A stretch of 64,000 bases of DNA from Chryseobacterium sp. OSA05B. Lineage in GTDB: Bacteria > Bacteroidota > Bacteroidia > Flavobacteriales > Weeksellaceae. Location: contig NZ_JAHXYH010000002.1 in assembly GCF_019970065.1 (NCBI RefSeq), positions 868,001 to 932,000 of the forward strand, given 5' to 3'. Each line of letters begins with the position of its first letter. The stretch's first letter is position 1. The notes beneath the pieces were generated by a model. The model made no database searches. It saw only the letters and a program-made list of their open reading frames with translations, and had not been told where the DNA came from. Of the stretch, positions 54,701 to 63,963 are shown piece after piece. Position numbers and translations under genes: made by a program.

Positions 54701-56632
54701 ATGAAAAAAGCATTATTAATAGCTTTCTTTTCTGGAATTTTGATCTGTGTAAACGGTCAGAGACATGAGTTTCTGGACCCGCCTAAATTTAATGATGCAG
54801 ATCTTACCAAACCAAAATCTTTGCTGGATGAAAATGCACCTGCCGAGATTTTGTACAGATCAGTACATTTTAATATTGATCCTGCTACCGGAAACCTCCG
54901 TAAAAGTGTTTTCAGCAGAATTAAAATTTATGATAAAGATAAGGCGGAAGAATGGCTGAACCTTGAAATTCCTCTTTATCTGAGTTCGGAAAGAGAAACA
55001 TTGGAAAAGATAAAAGCATTTACCTATAACCTTGAAAATGGTGCTTCTGTAGCGACAAAAGTCGATAAGAGCTCAAAATACAAAAGTAAGGAAAGTAAGT
55101 ATGTTACCATCAATAAATTTGCTTTTCCCAATGTAAAGAACGGGTCTGTTATCGAATATCAGTATGAGATCTTGTCTCCGTTTTTATATTCTGTTCCACA
55201 GGTGGTAATCGAAACTGATGCACCCTCTCTATACACGGAATATATTCTGGATACACCTGTGAATATATCCTACAATGTCAATTATACAGGATCATTAGTC
55301 CCAAGATATAGAGAAATAGAAGAAAAAGCAATGTATGGGCTGGATTATAAAACATACAGGTTCGGATATGAAAATCTGAAGGGATTCAAAACTGAAAAAT
55401 TTATTAAAAACGATAAAAACTACAGGACAAAAATAAGTGCAGAACTTCACTCAACCCTATTCTCAAAGCTACAAATGTATTCTTCATCATGGGATGAAAT
55501 CAAGGATAAACTGTACCTCAGTAATGATTTCGGAGATGAACTGAAAAGAACAAAACTGGCTAAAGAACACATTCCTGTTGCAGTTTCAGGAATGAAATCT
55601 GAAAAAGAAAAGGCTGATGCCATTTTTGAATATGTAAAAAATGCATTTATCTGGAATAAAGACAGAGGGATTACTACAGATGAAGGAATCAAAAAGCTGT
55701 TGGAAACCAAAACAGGAAATGCTGCTGAAATTAATCTCTTTTTGGTTACCATGTTGAGAGAAGCAGGACTTAAGGCTGATCCGCTTATTATTTCCACGGT
55801 AGACCATGGTCTTATCAATTTGGCTTCTCCAAGTGTGAATAGTGCCAACCTTGTGATTGCTGCTGTTAAAATAAATGACAGCTATCAGCTATATGATGCT
55901 ACCTCAAAACAGTCCTCTGCAAACAATCTTCCGCCAAGAGACTGGAATGAATACGGTATTTTGATCGCAAAAGATAAAATATTGCATATACAGATGCCCA
56001 ACCTGTCTTCCAGTTTTAATTATCTTACCGCCGAAGCAAAGATTAATGAAGATGGAAGTATTTCCGGGAAATATTCTGATAAAGATACCGGGACTTATGC
56101 GATGTTTGCTAAAGAAAGCTATGATGAAAATGCTGAAAAATACAAAAAACAGTATAAAGACAACTTTTCAATAGATTTTACCGGAATTGATTCGAAAATT
56201 ATAGAAAACGGAGATTTTGAAAGTACAATGAAATTCTCTTCAGATAATATGATCGATAAAGTGGGTGAAAAAATGATTATCAATCCAATGCTCTTTTTAA
56301 GCAAAAACTCTAATGAATTTGACCAGACAGAAGAGAGAAAATATCCTATAGACTTTATATCTGCCTATACTAAAGTTAAAAAAGTAATTCTGGAAATACC
56401 GGAAGGCTATGTCATAGAAAGCATGCCTAAAAGTAAAAAGATTGTTACTCAGGATAAAGAAATAGAGTACAGCTATGTTGCCGAGCAGAAAGGAAATAAG
56501 CTGGAAGTCACCTCCACAACAAAAATTGTAAGCTCGGATTATCCTAAAGAATATTATCCTGCATTTAAGCAGATTTGGGGAACCGCTTCAAAAAGTGAAA
56601 ACCAGGTAATCAGTCTGATTAAAAAATCATAA
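54701..56632 (+). CDS. DUF3857 protein with degenerate transglutaminase-like domain (copy 3)
   Basis: Encodes 643 residues with signal peptide (MKKALLIAFFSGILICVNGQ). Strongly similar to copy 1: FLDPPKFNDADLTKPKSLLD, RIKIYDKDKAEEWLNLEIPL, and the same C-terminal YPKEYYPAFKQIW. The catalytic position reads GNA (Ala341, KTGNAAEIN) and the His is absent (IAAVKINDSYQLYDATS). Probably a pseudoenzyme. It starts eight bases after copy 2. Confidence 0.82.
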   Translation: MKKALLIAFFSGILICVNGQRHEFLDPPKFNDADLTKPKSLLDENAPAEILYRSVHFNIDPATGNLRKSVFSRIKIYDKDKAEEWLNLEIPLYLSSERETLEKIKAFTYNLENGASVATKVDKSSKYKSKESKYVTINKFAFPNVKNGSVIEYQYEILSPFLYSVPQVVIETDAPSLYTEYILDTPVNISYNVNYTGSLVPRYREIEEKAMYGLDYKTYRFGYENLKGFKTEKFIKNDKNYRTKISAELHSTLFSKLQMYSSSWDEIKDKLYLSNDFGDELKRTKLAKEHIPVAVSGMKSEKEKADAIFEYVKNAFIWNKDRGITTDEGIKKLLETKTGNAAEINLFLVTMLREAGLKADPLIISTVDHGLINLASPSVNSANLVIAAVKINDSYQLYDATSKQSSANNLPPRDWNEYGILIAKDKILHIQMPNLSSSFNYLTAEAKINEDGSISGKYSDKDTGTYAMFAKESYDENAEKYKKQYKDNFSIDFTGIDSKIIENGDFESTMKFSSDNMIDKVGEKMIINPMLFLSKNSNEFDQTEERKYPIDFISAYTKVKKVILEIPEGYVIESMPKSKKIVTQDKEIEYSYVAEQKGNKLEVTSTTKIVSSDYPKEYYPAFKQIWGTASKSENQVISLIKKS

Positions 56633-56680
56633 AAGTACGTTTAATATAGATTTTAGATTAAATAAAAAATAATTTTGCAA

Positions 56681-56708
56681 AACCATTCATTTTTTGAATG
56701 GTTTTTGT
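56681..56708 (+). terminator. Terminator of the DUF3857 cluster
   Basis: AACCATTCA (56681-56689) pairs with TGAATGGTT (56696-56704), then T-rich sequence. Confidence 0.82.
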
Positions 56709-56730
56709 ATTAATATTAAAAAAATAAATT

Positions 56731-57558
56731 ATGAAAAATACGATTGCCGTTCTGGCAGTTTCTTCTTTTCTTACTTTTTCAGCATGTAAAAAGGCAGAAA
56801 ATACAACTAAACCTTCTGATAAAACTGAAGTGTCACAGCCTGAAAAACTTACAGTGGACTCTGTAAAAGTGAGTGATTCTTCAAAGATTGCAGACTCATT
56901 GAGTTTGAAATTCACTTCAAAATTGCTCGTTTTTCCAACGTTGAAAGAAAAAAAACTCTTAGACAGTATCTATTTTCATGAGCAGGGAATCAAGGATTTT
57001 TCTGAAAAAGGACTGCAGTCCTATCTTGATAATCAGAAAAATGAGTATTTCAAATCAACGAAAAGCGAAAGCAAAGACTGGATTTCAGATATCTCCTATG
57101 CCCAAAGCTGGTACACCAACTCCTCTATGGATTTAATCTCCAATGAAAATGATTATATGCATATCGGATATGTATGGAGTTCATATGAAGGAGGAGCCCA
57201 TGATAATTTCGGATTTTCAGAAAGAGTTTTTGATCTTAAAAACAATAGAAAACTGGAGCTGAAAGACGTAACTTCCATGCCGAAAGCTAAACTGGAAGCG
57301 CTGTTGATGAAGAATCTTAATAAAGTTAAAAGCGGAACAACAGATGCTGAAGGAGAAGTGAAAAACTCAGATATGCTGTTGGTAGAAGTTATTCCGGCTA
57401 CGAATAATTTCTATTTTGATCAGAAGAATCTGTACTTCCATTACAGCCCGTACGAAATTGCAGCTTTTGCAGCAGGAGACATTGTTATTCCTGTTTCATG
57501 GGATGAATTGAAAGGAACTCTGAATACAGAATTTAAAGAAAGAATGAAAATAAAGTAA
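56731..57558 (+). CDS. DUF3298 (RsiV C-terminal-like) lipoprotein
   Basis: Encodes 275 residues. Lipobox FSAC (Cys19). The C-terminal half matches DUF3298/DUF4163: HIGYVWSSYEGGAHDNFGFS, then FDLKNNRKLELKDV and LYFHYSPYEIAAFAAGDIVI. Similar domains occur in RsiV, where they bind lysozyme; here no membrane helix or anti-sigma part exists, so it is a stand-alone envelope lipoprotein. Confidence 0.82.
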   Translation: MKNTIAVLAVSSFLTFSACKKAENTTKPSDKTEVSQPEKLTVDSVKVSDSSKIADSLSLKFTSKLLVFPTLKEKKLLDSIYFHEQGIKDFSEKGLQSYLDNQKNEYFKSTKSESKDWISDISYAQSWYTNSSMDLISNENDYMHIGYVWSSYEGGAHDNFGFSERVFDLKNNRKLELKDVTSMPKAKLEALLMKNLNKVKSGTTDAEGEVKNSDMLLVEVIPATNNFYFDQKNLYFHYSPYEIAAFAAGDIVIPVSWDELKGTLNTEFKERMKIK

Positions 57559-57561
57559 ATT

Positions 57562-57586
57562 AATGCTTCCGGATCAGGAAGCATTT
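57562..57586 (+). terminator. Terminator of the DUF3298 gene
   Basis: AATGCTTCC (57562-57570) pairs perfectly with GGAAGCATT (57577-57585), then TTTC. It directly abuts the next promoter. Confidence 0.75.
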
Positions 57587-57588
57587 TC

Positions 57589-57596
57589 TATTTTTG
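57589..57596 (+). promoter_or_regulatory. -7 element giving a leaderless lipid kinase mRNA
   Basis: TATTTTTG ends five bases before the ATG at 57602, so transcription should start near the start codon. This decides the start against an upstream ATG at 57563. Confidence 0.55.
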
Positions 57597-57601
57597 CGGT
57601 A

Positions 57602-58453
57602 ATGGAAAAAGCAGCTTTTATCATTAATCCTTTTTCGGCCAAAAAAAATTATCAGCCGTTTCTTGACGAACTTAAAAAAAAGGTTGACAACCCTTTGTAT
57701 TACATCTCTGAATCTATTCCGGGGACAGATGATTTTATTAAGGCTAATTTTGACAATGTCGATATTTTTGTAGCCATAGGAGGCGATGGAACAATCTCTA
57801 CCGTGGCGAGAAATCTTATTAATACGGATAAAATTCTGGCTATATTTCCCGCAGGATCGGGGAATGGTTTTTCCAATGAAACTAAATTCAATAAGAATCT
57901 GGATGAACTTCTGGAGAAAATTAAAGCCAAAGCATTCAGAAAGATTGATACTTTTACGGTGAATGACAGACTTTCGATCAACGTTTCAGGTACCGGATTC
58001 GACGGAAAAGTGGTAAAAGAGTTTGAAAAAACCACCCGCGGATTCAAAAATTACATCAAAGTGTCTCTGAAGACATTCTTTAATTATAAACCTATCAAGG
58101 TTAAGTTTACCGAAGAAGCTTATCAGCAGTACAACGGAAGATATCTGATGCTGAATATTGCCAACACCCGCCAATTCGGAAATAACGCTTACATTGCTCC
58201 CAATGCGAGTAAAAGTGACGGATTGGTTGATATGGTACTGGTGAAAAAATTTCCTCTGACCTATTCAGCTCTTTTTGCCTTCAGGATGTTTACTAAAAGA
58301 CTGAAGGATGATGAATATGTTACCTACCTTCCCGTTTCGGAAATTTCATTCAAAGTAACCACCAAAAACTGGCATCTTGACGGAGAATTTAATAAAATAG
58401 AGTCACCGGTTCACGTGAAAGTGTTGCCTGCAAGTCTGAATATTTTAGTGTAA
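57602..58453 (+). CDS. Diacylglycerol kinase-family lipid kinase
   Basis: Encodes 283 residues from the ATG at 57602 (MEKAAFIINPFSAKKNYQPF). Family motifs: FIINPFSAKKN, the nucleotide loop VAIGGDGTISTVARNL, FPAGSGNGFSNE, and ISGTGFDGKVV-like NVSGTGFDGKV; the end has NWHLDGEF. It phosphorylates a membrane lipid (diacylglycerol or sphingoid base; not decidable). Monocistronic. Confidence 0.88.
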   Translation: MEKAAFIINPFSAKKNYQPFLDELKKKVDNPLYYISESIPGTDDFIKANFDNVDIFVAIGGDGTISTVARNLINTDKILAIFPAGSGNGFSNETKFNKNLDELLEKIKAKAFRKIDTFTVNDRLSINVSGTGFDGKVVKEFEKTTRGFKNYIKVSLKTFFNYKPIKVKFTEEAYQQYNGRYLMLNIANTRQFGNNAYIAPNASKSDGLVDMVLVKKFPLTYSALFAFRMFTKRLKDDEYVTYLPVSEISFKVTTKNWHLDGEFNKIESPVHVKVLPASLNILV

Positions 58454-58493
58454 GGTAAAGAAAAGCCTTTGCATTTTTCCAACACCCAAATCC

Positions 58494-59774
58494 TTAAATC
58501 TCCAGCTTCTTCTCAATCTCAGCCGGATGATTCAGACAATATTGTAGCTGTTCCTTATCCAACTGCTTTTCCCAGTTGGCTACGACTACCGTGGCTACAG
58601 AATTTCCAACAACATTCGTTAAAGCCCTGCATTCGCTCATAAACTTGTCGATTCCCAGTATTAATGTCATTCCTGCAATAGGGATTTCGGGAACTACAGC
58701 CAATGTAGCGGCGAGAGTCACAAATCCGGCTCCTGTAACACCTGCAGCTCCTTTTGAACTTAGCATCGCTACCAAAAGCAACATTAATTGCTTTTCCAAA
58801 GAAAGATCAATATTCAGGGCCTGGGCAATAAATAGAGAAGCCAGCGTCATATAAATGTTGGTTCCATCCAGATTGAAAGAATATCCGGTAGGAACTACCA
58901 ATCCCACAATGGCTCTCGAGCAGCCTGCCTTTTCCAGCTTTTCCATAATTCCCGGAAGCGCCGACTCGGAAGAGCTGGTTCCTAAAACCAGTAGAAGTTC
59001 CTCCTTCAGATAAAACATCAGTTTAAAAATACTGAATCCGTTGTACCATGCCACTGCTCCCAAGACCAATACCACGAAAAGAATAGAGGTAATATAGAAG
59101 GTTCCCACTAAAAATATCAGATTCAGGACCGAATGAAGACCATATTTTCCGATGGTAAATGCCATTGCCCCAAAAGCCCCGATGGGTGCCAGTTTCATCA
59201 GCATATGCACAATTTTGAAGATAGGAGTAGACAGATCCTGTAAAAAGTCGGTTACTTTCTGGCTTTTTTCTTTGGTTAAAACCAGAGCAACACCCATTAA
59301 GATAGCTACCAGAAGTACCTGAAGTATATTTTCACCGACAAGTGGACTGAAAAGCGTTTCAGGAATAATATTCATGATAAAACCTGTCAGCGTCGAATCA
59401 TGAGCTTTTTGCTGATATTGAGAAACATCACCGGATAGAGTAGCAGGGTCGATATTTAAACCGTGTCCCGGCTGCAGAATATTTCCGACGATAAGTCCGA
59501 TAATCAGAGCTAAAGTCGAAAATGTAAAGAAATAAATCATTGCTTTTACAGCAATACGGCCGACTTTTTTGAGATCGGTCATGTGAGCAATTCCCAAAGT
59601 CAGGGTAATAAAGATCACCGGAGCGATGATCATTTTCACCAGTTTGATGAATCCGTCGCCGAGTGGTTTCATTTTTTCACCTAATTCGGGATAAAACCTT
59701 CCTAAAAGGATACCCGCTATAATAGCGATAATGACTTGAAAATAAAGCTGATGATAAAATGGTTTCGATTTCAA
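58494..59774 (-). CDS. Dicarboxylate/amino acid:cation symporter (DAACS family)
   Basis: Encodes 426 residues with eight membrane helices and two hairpin loops. Motifs [18 protein letters not shown] (HP1), [17 protein letters not shown] (TM7 NMDGT-like, here NLDGT) and [20 protein letters not shown] (HP2) are intact. It imports C4-dicarboxylates, glutamate or aspartate with Na+ or H+. It resembles DctA/GltP; substrate not decided. Confidence 0.9.
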   Translation of the reverse strand: MKSKPFYHQLYFQVIIAIIAGILLGRFYPELGEKMKPLGDGFIKLVKMIIAPVIFITLTLGIAHMTDLKKVGRIAVKAMIYFFTFSTLALIIGLIVGNILQPGHGLNIDPATLSGDVSQYQQKAHDSTLTGFIMNIIPETLFSPLVGENILQVLLVAILMGVALVLTKEKSQKVTDFLQDLSTPIFKIVHMLMKLAPIGAFGAMAFTIGKYGLHSVLNLIFLVGTFYITSILFVVLVLGAVAWYNGFSIFKLMFYLKEELLLVLGTSSSESALPGIMEKLEKAGCSRAIVGLVVPTGYSFNLDGTNIYMTLASLFIAQALNIDLSLEKQLMLLLVAMLSSKGAAGVTGAGFVTLAATLAVVPEIPIAGMTLILGIDKFMSECRALTNVVGNSVATVVVANWEKQLDKEQLQYCLNHPAEIEKKLEI

Positions 59775-59955
59775 AGGATTCTTTTTTAGATTTTGAAGAC
59801 GGAAAATTAAGAATTTTTATCTTAAAACATGACGAAAGTCAGTTAAATTGATGATTTAGGAAAGGATGGAAGTAAGGAAGATGGGAGATGGGGTTCTGAA
59901 AGTTTTCAGTTTCGTTTTAAGTATTATAGTTGAATATATAGTTATAGAAATAAAA
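59775..59955. other. Intergenic region, no gene seen
   Basis: AT-rich sequence upstream of the symporter gene; no gene is supported. Confidence 0.5.
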
Positions 59956-60023
59956 ATGCTTCGACTCCGCTCAGCATGACAACTTAGATAAATACGTCAT
60001 ATCGACGAGAAGAGTCGAAGCAT
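59956..60023. repeat. REP-like palindromic element (68 bases)
   Basis: ATGCTTCGACTC (59956-59967) and GAGTCGAAGCAT (60012-60023) are perfect inverted arms. Inside, ATGAC and GTCAT pair further. The left arm with its continuation CGCTCAGCATGAC is the same word, inverted, as the single arm at 24615. It lies 18 bases after the ggt stop and may also end transcription. Confidence 0.75.
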
Positions 60024-60041
60024 ATTGTAATTAGAACAAAA

Positions 60042-61730
60042 TTATTCTACTGCAACAGAATCATCCCCGCGGCCATCAGCCACAGCATGAATATTTCCAT
60101 TGTCGTCCATCAGAATCAGTTCTGTTTTTCCGATGTATTTTATTTTTTCGATCACGTAATTTTTGCTTTTCAGGGCTGAGATCGTACTTTCGGGGAAATT
60201 GTTTTCTACCGTGATTTTTTCCGGAAGCCACTGATGATGAAATTTCGGTGCGTTCACGGAGATATTGGCATTAAGTTTAAAATCTACAACATTCACAATC
60301 GATTGATACACAGATGTAGGAATGGTAGTTCCCCCTGGAGTTCCCACCACCATATAAGGTTTTCCATTTTTAAGCAGGATCGTAGGAGTCATGGAAGAAA
60401 GCATTCTTTTGTTAGGCTGAATTGAATTGGCCTCTCCACCCACTGCTCCAAACATATTCGGAACTCCGGGTTTGATGGAAAAGTCGTCCATTTCATTATT
60501 TAAAAAGAATCCTGCACCCGAAACCACGACTTTGCTTCCATAATATCCGTTAAGAGTAGTGGTCACGGAAGCAGCGTTTCCGTCTTTATCGATTACGGAA
60601 ATATGGGTGGTTTGTGTAGATTCATTCGGTTGATTGATGATTTTTCCCACTTCAGCGCTTGGCGTTGCTTTATTGAAGCTGAAACTTTTCCATCTGCTTT
60701 TTAAGTAAGCATCAGAAGTCAGATAAGTGGTTTTGTCTTCAATGAAATCAGGGTCACCCATATATTCTGCCCTGTCTGCAAAAGCTCTTCTTTCGGCTTC
60801 TGCCATGATCTGTACGGCTTCTGTCGAATTTTGCTGGTATTTTTCCAGATTTTCGTATCCGGCCATAGTCAGCATTTGAGCAAGCAATACACCGCCACTG
60901 GAAGGCAGAGGCATGGTCACCACACGACTTCCTTTATAATCAAATTCCAAAGGTTTTCTTTCTGCCGCTTTATAATTTTTAAGATCTTCCAGAGTCATTA
61001 TTCCGTTTCCTTTTTTCATTTCGGAAACCATAAGTTCAGCTGTTTTTCCTTCGTAAAATCCTTTGGCTCCCTGTTTTTGAATTAATTTAAGCGTGGCTGC
61101 CAGTTCTTTCTGTACCAGAAGATCACCTGCTTTCCATGGAGTGTCTTTTACGAATGGAATAGATGATGAGTTATGTTTCAGGAATTTTTCTCTGTGGGTA
61201 TTCAGCATTTCAGCTTCCATTTCTGTGATGGCAAACCCTTTTTCGGCTAAATCAATAGCCGGCTGTATGATTTTGTCCATCGGGAGTTTACAGTATTTCA
61301 AAGTAGCATAAAAACCGGCGATACTTCCCGGTATTCCTACAGCAAGCCTCCCATATTGAGAAAGATCTGTATTGGCTTTACCGTTTTTGTCAACGTACAT
61401 ATCTCTGGATGCTTTTTTTGGAGCTGTTTCTCTATAATCCAGCGTAAATTTTTCACCATTATTTTTAACACCCACTAAAAAACCGCCACCGCCGATATTT
61501 CCGGCCTGAGGATAAACAACGGCAAGTGCATATTGGGTGGCAACAGCAGCATCATATGCATTTCCGCCCATCTTCATGATTTTGGCACCTGCTTCACTGG
61601 CCAGGGGATGTGCCGATACCACGGCACCTTTATTTTTTACTTTTACTTCTTTGATAATGTTGAAATCAGTGAACTGTGCCCAGTAAGCATGACCGGCAAA
61701 CAGCACTGCTGCAATAAAAAACTTCTTCAT
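60042..61730 (-). CDS. ggt: Gamma-glutamyltransferase
   Basis: Encodes 562 residues with signal peptide MKKFFIAAVLFAGHAYWAQ. The proenzyme is normal: GGNAYDAAVATQYALAVVYP, GNIGGGGFLVG, DYRETAP, and the autocleavage/catalytic Thr374 in STQTTHISVID, with LNNEMDDFSI and GTPGGTTIPTSVYQSIVNVV in the small subunit. Periplasmic; cleaves glutathione and other gamma-glutamyl compounds. -7 element CAAAAGTA (plus) at 61747-61754 lies upstream. Confidence 0.94.
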   Translation of the reverse strand: MKKFFIAAVLFAGHAYWAQFTDFNIIKEVKVKNKGAVVSAHPLASEAGAKIMKMGGNAYDAAVATQYALAVVYPQAGNIGGGGFLVGVKNNGEKFTLDYRETAPKKASRDMYVDKNGKANTDLSQYGRLAVGIPGSIAGFYATLKYCKLPMDKIIQPAIDLAEKGFAITEMEAEMLNTHREKFLKHNSSSIPFVKDTPWKAGDLLVQKELAATLKLIQKQGAKGFYEGKTAELMVSEMKKGNGIMTLEDLKNYKAAERKPLEFDYKGSRVVTMPLPSSGGVLLAQMLTMAGYENLEKYQQNSTEAVQIMAEAERRAFADRAEYMGDPDFIEDKTTYLTSDAYLKSRWKSFSFNKATPSAEVGKIINQPNESTQTTHISVIDKDGNAASVTTTLNGYYGSKVVVSGAGFFLNNEMDDFSIKPGVPNMFGAVGGEANSIQPNKRMLSSMTPTILLKNGKPYMVVGTPGGTTIPTSVYQSIVNVVDFKLNANISVNAPKFHHQWLPEKITVENNFPESTISALKSKNYVIEKIKYIGKTELILMDDNGNIHAVADGRGDDSVAVE

Positions 61731-61746
61731 AAGATTTTGTTTAGAA

Positions 61747-61754
61747 CAAAAGTA
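61747..61754 (-). promoter_or_regulatory. -7 element of ggt
   Basis: Minus strand TACTTTTG, exact TAnnTTTG match, 16 bases upstream of the ATG. No -33 match. No gene seen in the remaining gap to 61971. Confidence 0.5.
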
Positions 61755-61971
61755 GATAATTTTTTAATGTAAATGTTTGCTGGTTAAACAAATGGAATAT
61801 CCACGTCCGCAGCTATTGATAGAGAAAAAGAAGATAAGGTCAGGTATTATTTGATGAATTTTTATTGAATGATGAATATGATTGATTTCTCTTACATATT
61901 ATTTTTTCCTGACAGTTATGCAGAATCTGTTTTTAAGCACACCTTTATTATTATGATAAGCATGATTTTTT

Positions 61972-61979
61972 TACTTTTG
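61972..61979 (+). promoter_or_regulatory. -7 element of the threonine dehydrogenase gene
   Basis: TACTTTTG, exact match, 27 bases before the ATG at 62006. Confidence 0.5.
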
Positions 61980-62005
61980 TACAACTCTAAAAAAAATATC
62001 TAAAA

Positions 62006-62971
62006 ATGGAATCCTATACGGAAAGAATATTGATTACAGGTGCTCTGGGACAGATCGGCACCGAACTGACAAACAGACTTGTTGAAATCCACGGAGCTGA
62101 TAATGTAGTAGCATCAGGACTGGACAGATGGCAAAAGGGAATTACTGCTGCCGGACATTACGAAAGAATGGATGTTACCAATACACAGCTGGTAAGACAG
62201 GTGATCAAAGATTATGAGATCACTACAGTGTATCATCTGGCATCTCTTTTATCAGGAACTTCAGAAAAGCAGCCTATTTTCGCCTGGAAATTAAATCTTG
62301 AGCCTCTTCTTCATTTTTGTGAATTGGCAAAGGAAGGGCTTCTTAAAAAGATCTTCTGGCCGAGTTCTATCGCTGTATTCGGGAAAGGAATCCCAAAACA
62401 TGATGTAGCGCAGGATGTGGTTTTAAATCCTACTACCGTGTATGGAATCTCCAAAATGGCGGGAGAAAAGTGGTGTGAATATTATTTTGACAAGCATGGA
62501 GTAGATGTGAGAAGTATCAGATACCCGGGACTTATTTCATGGAAAACACCTGCCGGAGGTGGGACTACAGATTACGCTGTTGAGATTTTTTACGAAGCTA
62601 TCGAGGAAGGAAAATACACAAGTTTCATTTCTGAAGATACCGGAATGCCGATGCTTTATATGGATGACGCGATCAACGCAACATTGAAATTAATGGAAGC
62701 TCCGAAGGAAAGTCTTACCGTTCGTTCTTCTTATAATTTAGGAGGAATGTCATTTACGCCGAAAGAACTTGCCGAAGAAATCAAGAAAGAAATACCGGAA
62801 TTTACGATCGATTACAAACCTGATTTCAGACAGGCGATTGCAGATTCATGGCCGGCATCCATCGACGATTCTGTAGCGAAAAAGGACTGGGGACTGACGT
62901 ATGATTTCGGAATTTCTGAAATGTCGAAGGACATGATCAAGAATCTTAAAGTAAAATTGAATAAAAACTAA
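62006..62971 (+). CDS. SDR-type L-threonine 3-dehydrogenase
   Basis: Encodes 321 residues of the extended short-chain dehydrogenase/epimerase family. NAD motif ITGALGQIGTELTNRL, catalytic Ser in FWPSSIAVFG, YGISKMAGEKW with the Tyr-x3-Lys pair, and IRYPGLISWKTPAGGGTTDY, which is characteristic of the Flavobacterium-type threonine dehydrogenase (EC 1.1.1.103), not of UDP-sugar epimerases. It starts threonine breakdown to glycine. Confidence 0.88.
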   Translation: MESYTERILITGALGQIGTELTNRLVEIHGADNVVASGLDRWQKGITAAGHYERMDVTNTQLVRQVIKDYEITTVYHLASLLSGTSEKQPIFAWKLNLEPLLHFCELAKEGLLKKIFWPSSIAVFGKGIPKHDVAQDVVLNPTTVYGISKMAGEKWCEYYFDKHGVDVRSIRYPGLISWKTPAGGGTTDYAVEIFYEAIEEGKYTSFISEDTGMPMLYMDDAINATLKLMEAPKESLTVRSSYNLGGMSFTPKELAEEIKKEIPEFTIDYKPDFRQAIADSWPASIDDSVAKKDWGLTYDFGISEMSKDMIKNLKVKLNKN

Positions 62972-63055
62972 TTACTTAAAGTTAATGTTTAAATTATTTT
63001 TATTTTAACATCTGATTTGTAATTAATTATTAGTATTATCTAAAATTTAATTTAA

Positions 63056-63808
63056 ATGATTTTATTGACTTTTAACATCTTAAATATAGAGGCTGAAGCC
63101 AAAAACAGCATGCAGATTTCTGATGAAGAAAGACTGAAGATCACAGAAGATAACACCAAAGCTATTCTTCGGATTTTAGATATTCATGATATCAAAGCCA
63201 GTTTTTTTGTGGAGATTTCCATCGCAGAAAAACTGCAGAATTTAATAAAAGCAATTTCATCCAAAGGGCATGAAATTGCTTTTTATAATTTCAATTCAAA
63301 TCTTCAGGAAATTGAAGAAGTGAAAAAAAATATTCAGGATCTTCTGGAAAAACAGATCAGAGGAATCCGGCAGAAAGATTGTAAGTTGCCTCAGGAAAAT
63401 CTGAAATCGTTGGAGTTTAATTATGTCTCCAATATCGATAATGCGGATGTTCTTTTTCCGTTCAAACGACTGAAAAGAGATACCGAGATTAATGAGGAAG
63501 ACGGACTGAGTATTGTACCGGAAAGTATCTCACCATACAGTCAGCTTCCGTATAATGATTTCGTGTTTCAGATCCTTCCAATGAACTATTATCAGAGTAT
63601 GGTTTTTGAAACGCTGAAGAATGACGATTTTGTTTTGATCTATCTTAACTCCTGGCAATTCACCGACTTTAAAAAATACCGGTTTGACATTCCGTTTTAC
63701 AGAAGCCTTTTCTCAGGAAAGAAAATGGAAGACAAACTCGATGCCCTTCTTACCTGGATCAATGAGCATGATATGGCGACTTCGCGGATGAAGGATTATA
63801 TTTTTTAG
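63056..63808 (+). CDS. Degenerate polysaccharide deacetylase (NodB-fold) homologue
   Basis: Encodes 250 residues. The start MILLTFNILNIEAEA resembles the NodB first strand LTFDxE but with Asn in place of the metal-binding/catalytic Asp. KASFFVEISIAEK and ISSKGHEIAFYNFNSNL fit the second strand, but the H-x3-H metal motif is lost (GHEIAFYN). The rest keeps helical pieces but no catalytic residues. Probably a non-catalytic member. It follows the threonine dehydrogenase by 84 bases. Confidence 0.65.
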   Translation: MILLTFNILNIEAEAKNSMQISDEERLKITEDNTKAILRILDIHDIKASFFVEISIAEKLQNLIKAISSKGHEIAFYNFNSNLQEIEEVKKNIQDLLEKQIRGIRQKDCKLPQENLKSLEFNYVSNIDNADVLFPFKRLKRDTEINEEDGLSIVPESISPYSQLPYNDFVFQILPMNYYQSMVFETLKNDDFVLIYLNSWQFTDFKKYRFDIPFYRSLFSGKKMEDKLDALLTWINEHDMATSRMKDYIF

Positions 63809-63963
63809 GTAGCAGGTTGTAGGGATTAGGGAGTGTGCAGAAGGTTGAAGCTATGGTTTTTTGATGCGTGAGAACCAAGAGCCAGGAATCAAGATGTAAG
63901 ATATCAGACATCAGACGACAACTCATTAATTTAATTACTACAAACCAGTAAACGTTATTTTCG
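63809..63963. repeat. Iterated-word filler at the right end
   Basis: The segment consists of short variants such as GAACCAAGAGCCAGGAATCA and ATATCAGACATCAGACGACA. No gene is supported. Confidence 0.5.
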
